DNA of 64,000 nucleotides from Hygrophila difformis (Eukaryota; Streptophyta; Magnoliopsida; Lamiales; Acanthaceae), in contig JAOANR010000001.1 in NCBI GenBank assembly GCA_030278955.1, forward strand, positions 23,567,635 through 23,631,634. The letters are read 5' to 3'. The position numbers and the translations under genes are program-made. The notes beneath the pieces were generated by a model. That model did no database searches, was not told the origin of the DNA, and was given only the letters and a program-made list of their open reading frames with translations. Positions 25,062 through 36,575 of the stretch are shown piece by piece. Numbering within the stretch: the first letter of the stretch is position 1; the number at the start of each line of letters is the position of its first letter.

Positions 25062-26601
25062 ATGCATCTTAGATCCGGAAAAGTTGTTGATTTGACAGAA
25101 CAATTTGAGGATATGTCTCTACAAGAGAAGACGTCGGTGCGAACTCCGTTTGAGGACGCAATTGAGACGGAGAGCACCTCTCAATCGCTACAGGGGATTA
25201 TGCAGACCCCTATATTGTCCGAGCAAATACGGCTATCGATAACTGAATCGATGGCCGAGTTTATGCCTTTACTCACGAGGCACCTAATGGATGTGTTGCG
25301 GCCTGCCATGGCCGACCAAACTGACCGAATATGCGGTTCCTTGTATGTTCCAGCAAACGGCACTACTGTGCCGCCAAGCACCCCATACCCGGGGTGGTCA
25401 TGAGGCCAACATTGGATTTGGGGAACCACACCTGGCCAGCCGCCACTCCAGGAGTCCGGAGGCGTAACCAGTATGTTCCCATACTCCTATCAGACTACTT
25501 ATGCCTAAGCGGAACCCAGCATGCCGAATCTGGGTTACACAGCACCTCCCGTGCCGATTTATGCTCCATCGAGTCCTTTGATGGCAACCAGCGCTACACC
25601 GGGCTGTATGGCGGTCGGACTTAATACAGCGCCACGACATGCGGCACCTCATGTGCCGAACGTTCCAACCACACCCTATGTGGCGGCGCCTCTAAACCCT
25701 GGTTGGAGCCACCAACCCTGGGGGGCAGGCGGCACAGCCATGTGGAGTGGCGGTGGCACCCATTGTACCAGCCGCCATACCTACTCAAGCTACCATAGGA
25801 GGACAGGCACCACAACCATGGGGAGTATCCGCAGCACCTGCCGCTCAAACTGCCATGCCCCCTACGCAGGCACCAGTGATCTTACCCGAGCTACTCGCGA
25901 ATATGATGCAGCAGCACTTCGGGATTCATTTGAAGCCGATGGAGCGGCCCACGTATAGGAAGCCATATCCTGACTGGGTGGACACCATGCAGCCCTACCC
26001 AAGGGGTTTCAAGATGCCTGAATTCACCACCTTTTCGGGAGATGATGGCAAGTCCACTGTAGAGCATGTGGGAAGGTTCACGACTCAGTGCGGGGAAGCA
26101 GCAACCAATGACTGGCTGAAATTAAGATTGTTCAGCTCTTCCCTCACCAGACCTGCCTTCGCATGGTTTGCTTCATTGCGGCCTAACTCAATTCAAAATT
26201 GGGCCGACCTCGAACGATCATTCCATGATAGGTTCTACACTCCACTATCACTGGTAAGCCTTGCAGACCTTACTAATGGCAAACAGTATGCCGATAAGAC
26301 GGCAAGTACTTTTATCAATAGATTACAACGGCTGAAAGGCCGGTGCACCATAGCAATCCCGGATAGGGAAATAGCCAATATAGCAGTGGCTAACATGTTG
26401 CCAAAACTAAAGGAACATTTAATTGTGCATGATGCGACAGATCTTGCCCAGTTGGCCGAGAAAGCGGCCCGCTTGGAAAAGTTCCTTGATGAACAAGATG
26501 AGAAATGTCAACCTACATACGGATTTACTTTCAAGGAGTTGAAACCCGGTAGAGAGGAAGACGAAGCGGGTGTTGGCCAAGGCAATAACCGTGGGTGGTA
26601 A
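25062..26601 (+). pseudogene. gag: gag of the non-autonomous LTR element, broken
   Basis: The reading starts MHLRSGKVVDLTEQFED at 25062. In-frame TGA (25401) and TAA (near 25506) codons follow, then a Pro/Ala-rich stretch (MPNLGYTAPPVPIYAPSS from 25521), and then a frame change near 25745. The last part, 25747-26601, holds the conserved retrotransposon gag (capsid-like) domain. Motifs are FKMPEFTTFSGDDGKS near 26010, then RLFSSSLTRPAFAWFASL and WADLERSFHDRFY near 26130-26240. It ends GQGNNRGW before any zinc knuckle or protease. The 5' half can no longer be translated as one chain with the gag domain. Confidence 0.85.
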
Positions 26602-26619
26602 AAACCCTGGATAGTGCCC

Positions 26620-27590
26620 TGGGGCGCCGTCGACAGCGGCCTTGGAGGCCGAGTAGTCGGTGACTGAGGATGGCTCCTGGCTGAGTATGGCGGCCTGACT
26701 GAGGATGTCACCCTGGCTGATACTCGAATGGCGGCCAGGGAAGAAAAGCTGATGGAGGCCTGGAACAGACCAAGGTGGTGGCCTGGCACTCAGGGTGGCG
26801 GCTCAGGCTGATTGGCGGCCTCTGAACGGCGGCCTGGAGCTGAATGGCGGCCCTCCGGGTGGTGGCCGGAACCGGATGGCGGCCCTCGGGCAGCGGCGGC
26901 CTCCGATGCTCCCTGATGACGGCATCCTCAGATAGAAGATGGCGTCACTCGAACTCTTCAATGGCAGCTCATGCATGTGAGTGGCGGCCTTCGGGAAGAG
27001 GATGGTGACTTGATGGCAGCCTCCAAAGAAAATTCGGATGGCGGCACGTGCAAGGAAGTGGCGACCTCGTGCAGGGTGGTGACGGCGGCCTCATACAGGA
27101 AAGATGGACGTGGCGGCCTCGTGCAAGCAATGGCGGCCTCCAGGTGGCGGCCTCGTACAAGGTGGCGGCCAAAGCTAATGGTGGTGGCGGCCTAGTGTGA
27201 GAAAGGGATGGCGGCCTCCTCCAAACACAGGGCTGGCGGCTTCCTCGTGCAAGGGTGATGGCGGCCTTTGGACGGATGGCGGCCTTCGGATGGTGGCGGC
27301 GGCCTCTCAGGGATGGCGGCCTCTTGATGGATGGAGGCCTCGGATGGTGGCGGCCTCTCCGGCAGCGGCGACTCTCGATCAAGTGCGGACTCTTGGATGG
27401 CGGCCTCTCGGGGATGGCGGCCTCTCGAGGATGGCGGCCTCTTCAGGGAGGGCGGCCTCAGAGCGAGCGGCTGCCTCCTCCAAGCACAATGGATGGCGGC
27501 CGGCAAATGAGAAGACGGCGGCGTCCGTGAAGAAGGTGGCGGCGGCCTCCTTGTCCAATGAGGGTGGCGGCCGGCGAGCAAGAGGATGAG
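26620..27590. repeat. degenerate GGCGGCCTC-rich tract in the gag-only element
   Basis: About 1 kb between gag and the 3' LTR is dominated by irregular copies of GATGGCGGCCTC and variants with spacers of 5-30 bases. It is GC-rich, unlike the surrounding DNA. Long open frames on both strands here (Arg-Pro-Pro or Gly-Gly-rich) are by-products of the repeat, not genes. Confidence 0.8.
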
Positions 27591-27679
27591 ACATAATGGG
27601 CCCGGGCCTCCAAACCCGAAATTAAGCGCGCAAATTTGTCTTAAAATGCTAATCAGACAAAATGCGCGAGGGGGGCATC

Positions 27680-28534
27680 TGTTAACCCAACAAATATATA
27701 TATATATATATATATCAAGGCCCATCCGATGTCTAAATTGCCCGGCCAAGTCTGTGAAGATATATCCGAAAGAGGGGACGCGTCTTCAAGGCCCAGTCCG
27801 GAAGAGAGGACACATCTTCAAGGCCCAGTCTGGAAGAGAGGACGCGCCTCCAAGGTGAGGAAGGCCAAGTCCGGAAGAGAGGACGCGTCTCCAGGTGAGG
27901 AGCAGGACGCATCTTCAAGGCTCAGTCTGGAAGAGAGGACGCATCTTCAAGGCCCAGTCCGGAAGAGAGGACGCATCTCCAAGGTGAGGAGCAGGACGCA
28001 TTTTCAAGGCCAAAGATATATCCGGAGGAGAGGACGCGTGGCCCAGAAGATATATCCGGAAGAGAGGACGCGTGGCCCAGAAGATATATCCGGAAGAAAG
28101 GACACATCTTCAAGGCCAGGGCCCAGCCTGCAGTCTGTGAAGATATGTAGAGGACGCATCTTCAAGGTTGAGGCTTCATACAAGATCAGGATTAACCGTC
28201 ATGTAAGGAAACATATCAAGACGAGGCCTCATCTAAAGAAAACAAATCAAGGCAGGCGCCACATAAGGAAACGAATCAAGAGGCCAATCGTTCATGGAGA
28301 GTTCCCACCACTACATATATGCAAAGCGGCACCACATGCAGGACACCCCCAATCAACCCTCAAAGAGGCCGCATTTTATTTTTTACTTTCTGCAGTTTAT
28401 TTATCGCTTTCTGCAATTTCAATTCCTTTACTGCTTTATTTCAATTCCTGTGTTTTACTTTCTGCACTTTTGTAATTCCGTTAACATTCATCAATAAAAG
28501 AGAGACCATTTCTCCCAAATTTTCACCGTTAACA
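27680..28534 (+). repeat. 3' LTR of the gag-only element
   Basis: A near-identical copy of 24144-25005, preceded by a purine-rich gcgaggggggcatc (about 27666-27679) that can serve as the polypurine tract. It ends GTTAACA and is followed by the target duplication ctact. Confidence 0.9.
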
Positions 28535-28590
28535 CTACTGAATAGTGCCAACTATGCAAATAATAAACTTATAAAAAAACGGAGGGAGTA

Positions 28591-29350
28591 TATCTTAAAA
28601 CAGAATGTCATATACCTTAAGACAGAATGTTATACAACTTAAAACAGAATGTCATATAACATATACCTTAAGAGAGAATGTTATATAACTTCAAACAGAA
28701 TGCCATATACTTTAAGACATGACATAATGTTTTATTAAATGCAACATTCTGTCTAAAAGTACAAATATTATGTTTATACAAGTGTGACATTATGTCCCTG
28801 CATTACAACCATTCTGTTTTACCAGATTTAACATTCTGTCTAATATTTTTTATAGATTTTTTTTCCCAAATCTATGTTAAAGAAAGATCGGGTCATCTAT
28901 TTTTGTTATAAATTAAACATGCATTCTGTTTTCCCATTTGAAACTTTCTGTGTCATATAGTAACCATTCTGTCTTGTTCATTCATGCGTCTCCTACGCTT
29001 TGTATGCTGGAAACAAATACATTCTGTTTTCCTGGAGGCAAAATGATGTCTAATAATGTCAAGCATTCTGATTTTAGAGGGACATTTCAGAGGCAAAATG
29101 ATGTCTAATATAATGTCAAGCAAAATTTATTTTATTGTAAACATTTCAGAGGGACCATATATGTGTTACGCGACAAAATGTGTCATTCTGATTTCTGTGT
29201 ACATGACTAACAATGCCATTCTATTTTCAAAACTATGACATTCTGTTTTTACAAGTGTGACATTCTGTCTAAAATTTCAACCTTTCTGTTTTATTAAATG
29301 CAACATTTTGTTTCTACAAGTGTGACATCCTGTCCCTACATTATAACCAT
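28591..29350. repeat. dispersed ACAGAATGT / ACATTCTGT repeat field
   Basis: Up to about 28720 the plus strand carries acagaatgt with tatataccttaaga spacers. From about 28740 on it carries the complement acattctgt, with acaagtgtgacattctgtc repeated. The left-hand orientation is also found at 23450-23530 and 23850-23930. The change of orientation suggests two inverted arms. Confidence 0.7.
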
Positions 29351-29715
29351 TCTCGTGTGAAGTGACAATACCTCCACCACTACCTTTTCTTCTCAGCTAT
29401 GAAATTTTTTTATTTTGCTTCACTCATGATGGTTGCTTATGAAATAATCTTACGAGAAACGCTTCAAATTCTACTCCTTGTTATTATTAGAAAAAATCTG
29501 CGTATTCAAGCCTCTCAAGCGTGAAAAGGAAGAGAAAAAGAAACAATGATCGAATTCAGAAAGAAAAGAAGAAGCGATGATGATGATGACAATGTCAGTG
29601 AAATATTTTGATATTTAATTTTATGAATATATGGGAAAAGACCAAATTATCCCTAGAATTAATACAAGCCATTGGATCAAGATTGTATCTAATGGTGGAG
29701 AATTGTTCCAGGACA

Positions 29716-30040
29716 TGCTTTCCCAGCATGGGAACCAATTCGTTTATATCTTGCTTTGTTTCGGAATAAACGCTTATTCACAAAAAAAAATATATATATA
29801 TATATTTTCTTACTGCTTACATTTTAACAAAGAACCTTTAGACAGTCGTCATTTCAATCACAATACAATATAAACTGTACTAACATTAATAATAATGGAG
29901 TCAATAATGGATTTAATACATATTAATTAAACATATTTAATAACAATAAATACAATACAATAGCCGACACATAGGTGTTAATATTTACCAAAAAACAAAT
30001 ACAGTACAATAATTGAAAGCGTCAAAAATTCTTTTTAGAT
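29716..30040. other. AT-rich spacer, nothing recognised
   Basis: Contains an A-rich run followed by a short TA tract near 29780-29805 and no coding signal. Confidence 0.5.
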
Positions 30041-30197
30041 AAATATTGACACTCATGTATCGGCAAATTTGTGTGGAAGCTAAAGTCACACAAATTACGG
30101 GAATAAAGGAATGGGATAGGGAGCGGGTGGGAATCGAACCCCCAACCATAAGGTTGGAAGTCATAGACATAACCACCAGGCCAAGTCTTCATTCCCT
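30041..30197 (-). mobile_element. tRNA-derived SINE, copy 1
   Basis: On the minus strand a tRNA-like head contains box A TGGCCTGGTGG (30183-30173) and box B GGTTCGATTCC (30140-30130), spaced 33 bases apart as in an RNA polymerase III promoter. A body follows with TTTGTGTGACTTTAGCTTCC and GAGTGTCAATATTT. The body matches a second copy at 53577-53721. The cloverleaf is degenerate, so it is not a working tRNA gene. Target duplications were not identified. Confidence 0.75.
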
Positions 30198-30906
30198 AGA
30201 AAACACGCAGTTCATATTTTAATAGCAACTCTATATAATTCAATCTTTTAAGATTGTCTTTGGATAAGCGACAAGAAAATTAATTATCTTATTATTGCAT
30301 TTTCAAAACGCAAATAATCAGTTTAACCGCTCAAAAATGGTGCTGCAAACCTAATTATTTGCGTTTTGAAAATGCAATAATTAGATAATATGTTTTATAT
30401 CGTTTATCCAAACACCCACTAAGTTTTATTAAACCACGTTTAGGGATGCATTTTTTTCTGAACAACCTATACATATTAGAAATGCATTTAATTTAACTTT
30501 TAGGGGGAAAAATCATACAAATTTTAAGAAACACAAAATCAAAGACAAAAGTAGTCTGAAAATTTTAAAATTGATCCCCAAATTTTTTTTAGATATATAT
30601 ATATTTAATCTTTTAATGTAGTAAAAGCACCATCCAAGCATATCTTTTTTTTTTTTTTGATAAGCGTGGGTGGGGGAAGAACATTAAACAGAGCAGCAAT
30701 TTGCAAAACCAAACTCTGTTAAAACATGGTTTAGGTTTAAGAGTTTTCAGTGGTTCGACTCCAAGCTAAAGAGGTTTATTATTATAGAATAAGAGGTATA
30801 AATTATAATAATCTCTTATTACTTAATTCCCCCCTTCAAGGATCCAAATAAGATATTTTTATCCGGGTGAAATGATGCTTAAAATCTGATCAAATAAGAA
30901 AAAAAA
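30198..30906. other. AT-rich intergenic stretch, no gene recognised
   Basis: Holds a pair of inverted words, gcaaataatcagttt near 30310 and aattatttgcgttttgaaaatgc near 30350, and a T-run at about 30645-30658 followed by gataagcgtgggtggggg. The T-run could be the tail of a small minus-strand retroelement, but no body was recognised. Confidence 0.4.
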
Positions 30907-30970
30907 TACTCCATTCATTCTATTTAACTTGTCTTGTTTGATTTATGCACACAATACAATGCACTCTTTT

Positions 30971-33900
30971 TTTTTTTTTTTTGGTGAACATGCCAAGAAG
31001 GCGGCTAAAAAAGAAAGAAAAAAACAAGAAGAAACAAGGAAAGAAAGGAAACAAGCGCAGCAACAGCACTAAATCATCGCAGCAGTGGAGTTTAACGTCG
31101 GATCACTCCAAGTCCCGTGCAGTCATCATGGAGTGCCTGAATGATCGAATCCGGCGGAAACGCCCAAGTTGTGAAGAATAGCTCCCCCTCACAAGCTAAC
31201 TTTGCCAAACCATCCGCCACCCGGTTGCCCTCCCGATATATATGACGAATATCACAGCTCTCAAAAGAATTCCGAAGCACCCGAATTTGCTTAATCAGTG
31301 GCCACGGCCTATGTCGAACGCGGTGCAGATTAGCCACGAGATTGTAAGCTTCCAACAAGTCGGTGTAACATACAACCTTGTTCTCCCCCAAAGAAGCACC
31401 CAGCAGCAACCCTTGCAAAATTCCATACACCTCGACCTCCAAGATCTCCCTGTCTCGAAGTTGCCCGCCAACAGCCGCTTTCCAGTTACAAAGTTTATCA
31501 CGGCAAACCGCAGCGAAGCCACTCTTCCCATCCGCACCACCAACACTACCATCGGAATGTATTATAACTCCATCCTCCACCTTGCCCCTCCAGTGGACAA
31601 CTTGAACAGGGCGCTCCCGACGAGTCCCTCCCAAACCAGACCTTTGCATGGCCTCCTTGAGGTTGTGAACAACCCGAAGAATCCAGCGAAGAGACTTCTC
31701 AACCCCCTTAAAGACACGTCTGTTCCTCTCAAGCCAAATCTTCCAAACTCCAGCGACAAATAATTGCTTCCAAGTTTTTTCCATATATTGTAGCCAGTGC
31801 CGGAGCTCCTCTCGATCCAAGTTAGGGACAGCCAGCGCATCTTGCACCCTCAAAGCCCTCCAGACATTCACCACCCACGGACATTCAAAGAAAGCATGTC
31901 TCCAGTCCTCCTCAGCGGATCCACAGATAACACATAAAGGAGAATGAGCCAGGTTCCGATGGAAACGCACCGAATTTAAAGCCAAGGATTCATGCGACAT
32001 CAACCAGAATAAAACCCCAATTTTCTCCGGGATATCCTTGCGCCACATCCAGCTCCAACCCGAACTAGACTCCAGATGGCCGCGGATCCAGGAATAGCCA
32101 GAGCGCACACTATATTCTCCAGACGCTTCCATCGTCCAATGAAAAACATCCGGCACATCCTCAACCAACAAAGGGCATGCAGACGTCATAATCTCCTCCT
32201 TGAGGTCTTGCGGCACCCAAGTATATAGTGAATTCAAATTCCATCGCCCTTCATCAACAATATCTCTAATCCTACATTCCAGATCATTCAAGTGAACAAA
32301 AGGCATTAGAGGTGCCAAGCAATTACCCTTCCACCATGGCGAATACCATAAGGAGCTAGCTCCATTGCCTACTCGAGCCCCAAAACCCCCTCGAAAGTCA
32401 CCAGTTAGCTTCACCAGAGATTTCCACAAGCGAGTGGCCTTGTAATGCGCTTTAGGAAATTTATCTCCTCGGCCACCATATCGACCTCTCATCCATGCCA
32501 CCCATAGTTTATCTGTACTCAACATATAGTCCCCAAGTTGCTTGCCCAGCAAGGCCTGATTCATCATACGCGCCTTTCGAAGCCCCAAGCCACCTTCAGC
32601 AACAAGGTGAAGACCCTTGCCAGCCATGCCCTTCCAAATCCACCGGCGAATCTTTTGATCAATCAAATTGCAAGTCGTGATCGGGAGGCAATGAACTTGC
32701 ATGCAATAGGTTGGAATGGCCGCCAAGACTGCCCTAGCTAAGGTGACGCGGCCAGCCCTGTTGAGAAGGGACATCGCCCACCCTGCCATCCGCAGATCCA
32801 TGCGCCGAAGAATATCATCAAAATGTGCCAATTTAAGCCTACCATGAATCACCGGGAAGCCTAAATACTTCCCTAAGGACGGAGAGACAGTGATACCAAG
32901 CAAGGAGGTAATCCATTCCCTTTCTTCATCCGTCATTTGAGGCGAGACCAAGGCGGTGGACTTACCACTGTTCATCCACAGCCCCGAGACATTGCCAAAG
33001 TTTGCCATAACCTGTCCAATACATTCAACACTAGCTTTATTAATTTCAGAACAAAGGATGAGATCATCAGCGTACATCAAGTGAGAGACTGCCACTCCGC
33101 CTTCACAGCTCCTAAGAGGCCGCCATCTATCCTCCGCCACTTCCTTCAAGATCATCCGAGATAATTTCTCCATGACAATCACAAAAAGATAAGGCGACAA
33201 TGGGTCGCCTTGTCTCAACCCTCGTCCGGATTGAATAGCATCCAAAGGCGTCCCATTCCATAGAATTGAGAAAGATGATGTACGGACAGATCATGATCAG
33301 CTCGCATAAGGCAACAAGATTCTCCATCTCCTGCAGGCACGCCTCGAAGAAGTTCCAATCAACTGAATCATAGGCCTTAGCCAAATCTATCTTAAGGAGA
33401 ACACCCTTTAAACCAGCCGTGCGACTCTCCAAGGAATATACCAACTCCTGAGCAAGAATACCATTATCCCCAGTACCCCGCCCTGGCAAAAAGGCCGACT
33501 GACAGGGACCAACATAATCACAAAGTAATGGCCTCAAACGATTTGTAATGACCTTAGTAATAAATTTAAAGGATACATTACAAAGCGTGAGAGGCCGAAA
33601 GTGGTTAAGCGTCTGTGGTATATCAACCTTCGGAATTAACACCAGAAAAGCATGGGCCAAGCTAGGAGGAAGTGTCAAAAGCCTCTCAGACCATCTGGTA
33701 GACACGATCGCCCATATCATTCCAATATACCCGATAAAACTCAGCTGGGAAACCATCCGGTCCCGGGGCCGCATAGTACCTCATCTGCAGTCTCGCCTCA
33801 TCCACTTCCTTCCTCTCCACCTGTGCCGCCAATGCCACCTTCCAGGATTCTTCAATGGCCGGAAGCCGCGGAGCATCAGCCACCACAGTCATGGCTGGCC

Positions 33901-36573
33901 TGGCTTCAAATATTTTGCCAAAGAAGTCCTGAGCATGCGCCATAAGGGTTTTTTGATCCGATTCCCACAAACCGTCCTCCACAAACAGCCCGTAAATACG
34001 ATTCCTCTTCCGGCGGACCTTAGTGCGAGCATGGAAATACGCCGTATTTTGATCTCCCATGGGAACCCACTTATCCCTCGACTTTTGAAACCACAGCTTT
34101 TCCTCTTGAATCAACACCTGCTCAAGTTCCGATTTCAACTCCTTCTCGAGGCAAACCAACCATGCCGAATCCCAGGCCTCCATGCGTTTTTCAATGCCAC
34201 GGAGGCGTCTTTCCAATCATTTTTTTCCGGTCCACTATATTACCAAAAGTCTCCAAATTGAACCGCATAGATTCCCTACAGACATCCTCCAGAAGGGCAT
34301 TGAGCGGTGCCCCCTATTGTCTGCACAACAGCTTTCAATAATATTCCCATACTCCACATGATCCACCCAGGCAGCCTCCCACCTGAAAGGCTTCGACCTC
34401 CTCACATCAATAGGATTACTACATGTCAACAAAAGCGGTGAGTGGTCTGACCCCAATCTAGCCAAATGCTGCACACGTCCCTCGCCAAACATATCCTGCC
34501 ATGCCAAATTAGCCACGCCGTGATCCAATCTTTTCATAATGCGCTTGTCAGGCCCAACATTCCTAGCCCACGTAAACATAGTGCCAAGCCACGGAATGGC
34601 TACTAACTGGCAAGCATCAAGTGTATCCCTAAACTTTTGAGATCTGTCCAGAAGAAAGACACCACCACTAACCTCCTCATCCGACACGACTTCATTCCAA
34701 TCCCCCATGACCAACCAGGCTCCAGGGATTCCAGCCGCCAGAGTTTTCAGGTTTTGCCAATCCCTACGCCTCCGTTGGTAATTAGGATTGCCATATATAA
34801 ATGTCACCATCCAACCAGACACACGGCCCCTCAACTCCAGACTAATCATTCTCTCCCGGATATCGAAGACAGTACATTGACAAGCACAGTTACGCGACTT
34901 GAAAACCCACAGACCCCCAGCTCGGCCCACCGTCTCCTGAATATGTAACGGCTCATACCCCAGCTGCCAGAAAAGCATACGCGTCCTCTCGAATTTCCCA
35001 TGAGATTCCATGATGCATAGAATATCTGGCAAATTCGACCAAACACAGTTCGTCAGCCATCGCTGTGAATCAGCTCCCATGAGCCCTTGAACATTTCATG
35101 AAATAATTTTAAAATCCTTGAAATCCATCAAAAACTTGATTAAAGGGAAACTCGCCAACCACTTACTGCACATCCTCAATAGCATCAGCCCAGCTTTCCG
35201 CCCTCGAGTCCGTATCACTTTTGCAGTCATGCATGTCACTCGGTTCCCATCCAATCTCCAACAATGGCCCCTGAGCTCCCTTATCCACCAGTTGCTGTGG
35301 AGTGTCCAGATCATCATCAACTCTTACACGCTTAGCACCCTTGGCCGGCGGAAGAATACTGAGAAATCCCGATCCGTTCGCCTTGGCCTAATCACCTCCG
35401 CGAGACACACCATTCTGAACCCCGGTACCATGAGGCATTGTTTTGGTGGCCTTCGTACTGTTCCCGTTTTGCACCTTATCTCCGTTGCTATGCACATTAG
35501 GGTTAGTGTCCTCCTTAGCGTGCCCTGTCTGCTGCAGCTTAGGCCCCGGCTTCTTCTCAGCCGTTCGGTTATTCCCCTTAGATGGTGGCCTTCGCTTCCG
35601 CCGTGTCACTGTGATCCAATCACCAAAACAGTCACCCACCTGATGCGCGTCAAGTTTACTCTCCCCCAAACCTTCCTCCGGCGCTGGTGCCGAAGTCTCT
35701 CCCTCCTTGGCCTTGCCTTTCCGGGCCCTTTCCCTAGCGTCCCGTTGCTCATCGACCTCCGACTCCTTATGCTCCGTAGTGCTCTTGAACGGACAATCCC
35801 TGGAAAAGTGTCCATAGCGACCACACCCATTACATATAAGATGAAGTCCTTCGTAAGCAACGTGAATCCACCGACCGTTCACCAAAAACTTCCCCAACAC
35901 CGGCTCGTTCAAGTCCAACTCCACGCAGACTCGCGCAAACCGACCCTTCTCCTTGTCCATCGTGAATTTGTCAAAACGAACCACCTCTCCAACCTCCGAC
36001 GCAAAGGCATGAAGGAAATCTTCATTGAAGTGTTGTATCGAGAGTCCCATCAGTCGTGCCCATACCATGGTTTTCTTAACCACCTCCGTGGCCGGATCAA
36101 ATTCCTTCTGTCACTTCATGATCAGGAGATAATGATCAAACAACATCCACGGGCCACCATTAATGACACGATCGCGATATTCGGCTTGAGCAAATTTCAC
36201 CACATAGTAACCGTACCCAACATCCACGAGATCAAAGCCACCAACGCACTTCCACAGCACTCCCAAGCGATCCTTCAAAACACAAGAACCAACTTGCATC
36301 CCCACTGTCTTGACGATCAAAGCCTCTTGCCATTCTTTACATACCTCCGCCTCCAGGACTTCATCAACAACAAAGCTCGGAATACGTTTATCACCACCTA
36401 TGTATTCCTTGCGTATCAGTTTCTCCGCAACGAGATCTCTCTTCATGCGCACGTCCTCGGAATCGGTCTTGCCGCTATTCAGAGCCTCTTTGAACGAAGA
36501 AAGATGAGATCTTGTATGGTTATCGGCGTTGCTTGGCGACGAAGACTTGTCTCTCTCAGGGAAAACCCTAGTC
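30971..36573 (-). mobile_element. LINE-B, nearly full-length plant L1-type LINE
   Basis: Length is 5.6 kb, with a poly-A tail (T-run on the plus strand from 30971), ORF2, ORF1 and a 5' end at GACTAGGGTTTTCCC. Exact 17-base target duplications bracket it. The 5' end coincides with the ORF1 start codon, so there is essentially no 5' untranslated region. Both ORFs carry a few stops and frameshifts. Confidence 0.92.
31092..35128 (-). pseudogene. LINE-B ORF2: endonuclease, reverse transcriptase, RNase H (broken)
   Basis: ORF2 starts MDFKDFKIIS at 35128, but the next codon, normally Trp of the SWN motif, is TGA. Endonuclease motifs follow: CIMESHGKFER, VMGDWNEV near 34700, MFTWARN and RLDH near 34540-34580, and GSDHSPLL near 34440. 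A frameshift near 34230 precedes the reverse transcriptase (APGPDGFPAEFY near 33760, LPGRGTGDN near 33480, MYADDLILCSE near 33065). Another frameshift lies near 33260. The last 717 codons are open. They hold the end of the reverse transcriptase, a zinc-binding region (LCVICGSAEEDWRHAFFECPW near 31880-31930) and RNase H (IIHSDGS near 31560, VEVYGILQG, YTDLLEA, NRVADGLAKL near 31220). The C-terminus ends with the lineage motif FFTTWAFPPD. Not functional because of the stop and two shifts. Confidence 0.88.
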
Positions 36574-36575
36574 AT
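35163..36575 (-). pseudogene. LINE-B ORF1: gag-like RNA-binding protein (broken)
   Basis: The start codon at 36575 takes A and T from the target duplication and G from the LINE. The protein begins MTRVFPERDKSSSP. A DUF4283-like domain spans about 36480-35960 and contains NGGPWMLFDHYLLIMK, where the next Trp codon has become TGA (near 36111). The reading resumes with KKTMVWARLMGLSIQHF, then a CCHC knuckle CNGCGRYGHFSRDC near 35800-35840, then a charged Lys/Glu-rich tail. A frameshift near 35390 breaks the C-terminal part, which ends near 35163. The protein would bind LINE RNA. Its closest relative in the window is LINE-D ORF1 (51421-52845). Confidence 0.85.

Larger units (their letters stand above)
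24144..28534 (+). mobile_element. gag-only (TR-GAG type) LTR retrotransposon, non-autonomous
   Basis: Two LTRs of 862 and 855 bp (24144-25005 and 27680-28534) flank a primer site, a gag region and about 1 kb of GGCGGCC-rich sequence. The ends are TGTTAAC and GTTAACA, and ctact is duplicated exactly at 24139-24143 and 28535-28539. There is no protease, reverse transcriptase or integrase, so movement must have depended on an autonomous relative. By eye about 17 substitutions, mostly C/T and G/A, separate the LTRs (about 2 percent), so the insertion is fairly recent. Confidence 0.9.
23931..28590. mobile_element. Stowaway-like MITE split by the gag-only retrotransposon
   Basis: The left piece (23931-24143) starts tactccctccgtttttttat and the right piece (28535-28590) ends ataaaaaaacggagggagta, a good terminal inverted repeat. 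The 4.4-kb LTR element sits between them with ctact duplicated on both sides, so the MITE is the older element. Confidence 0.85.
23185..29715. mobile_element. possible Mutator-like or foldback element with long degenerate inverted ends
   Basis: The left end (about 23190-23290) contains tggaagcaatttctcca followed by ccattagatctgattta. The right end (about 29640-29715), read in reverse complement, contains tggaacaattctccacc followed by attagatacaatcttgatcc. Inside, the word ACAGAATGT recurs on the left and its complement ACATTCTGT on the right. This symmetry suggests one old element with long inverted ends, later filled by two MITEs and an LTR element. No transposase is visible, and exact ends and target duplication were not found. 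Confidence 0.4.

Noticed and set aside
26969..27749. Long open frames rich in Arg-Pro-Pro on the minus strand and Gly-rich on the plus strand
   Set aside because: They are by-products of GGCGGCC repeats, which are free of stops in several frames; there is no start context or domain.
30130..30183. A functional tRNA gene
   Set aside because: Box A and box B are present but the arms do not pair into a proper cloverleaf, and a second copy with the same non-tRNA body marks it as a SINE.
30640..30680. T-run followed by gataagcgtgggtggggg as the tail of another LINE
   Set aside because: No LINE coding remnant or target duplication could be found next to it.
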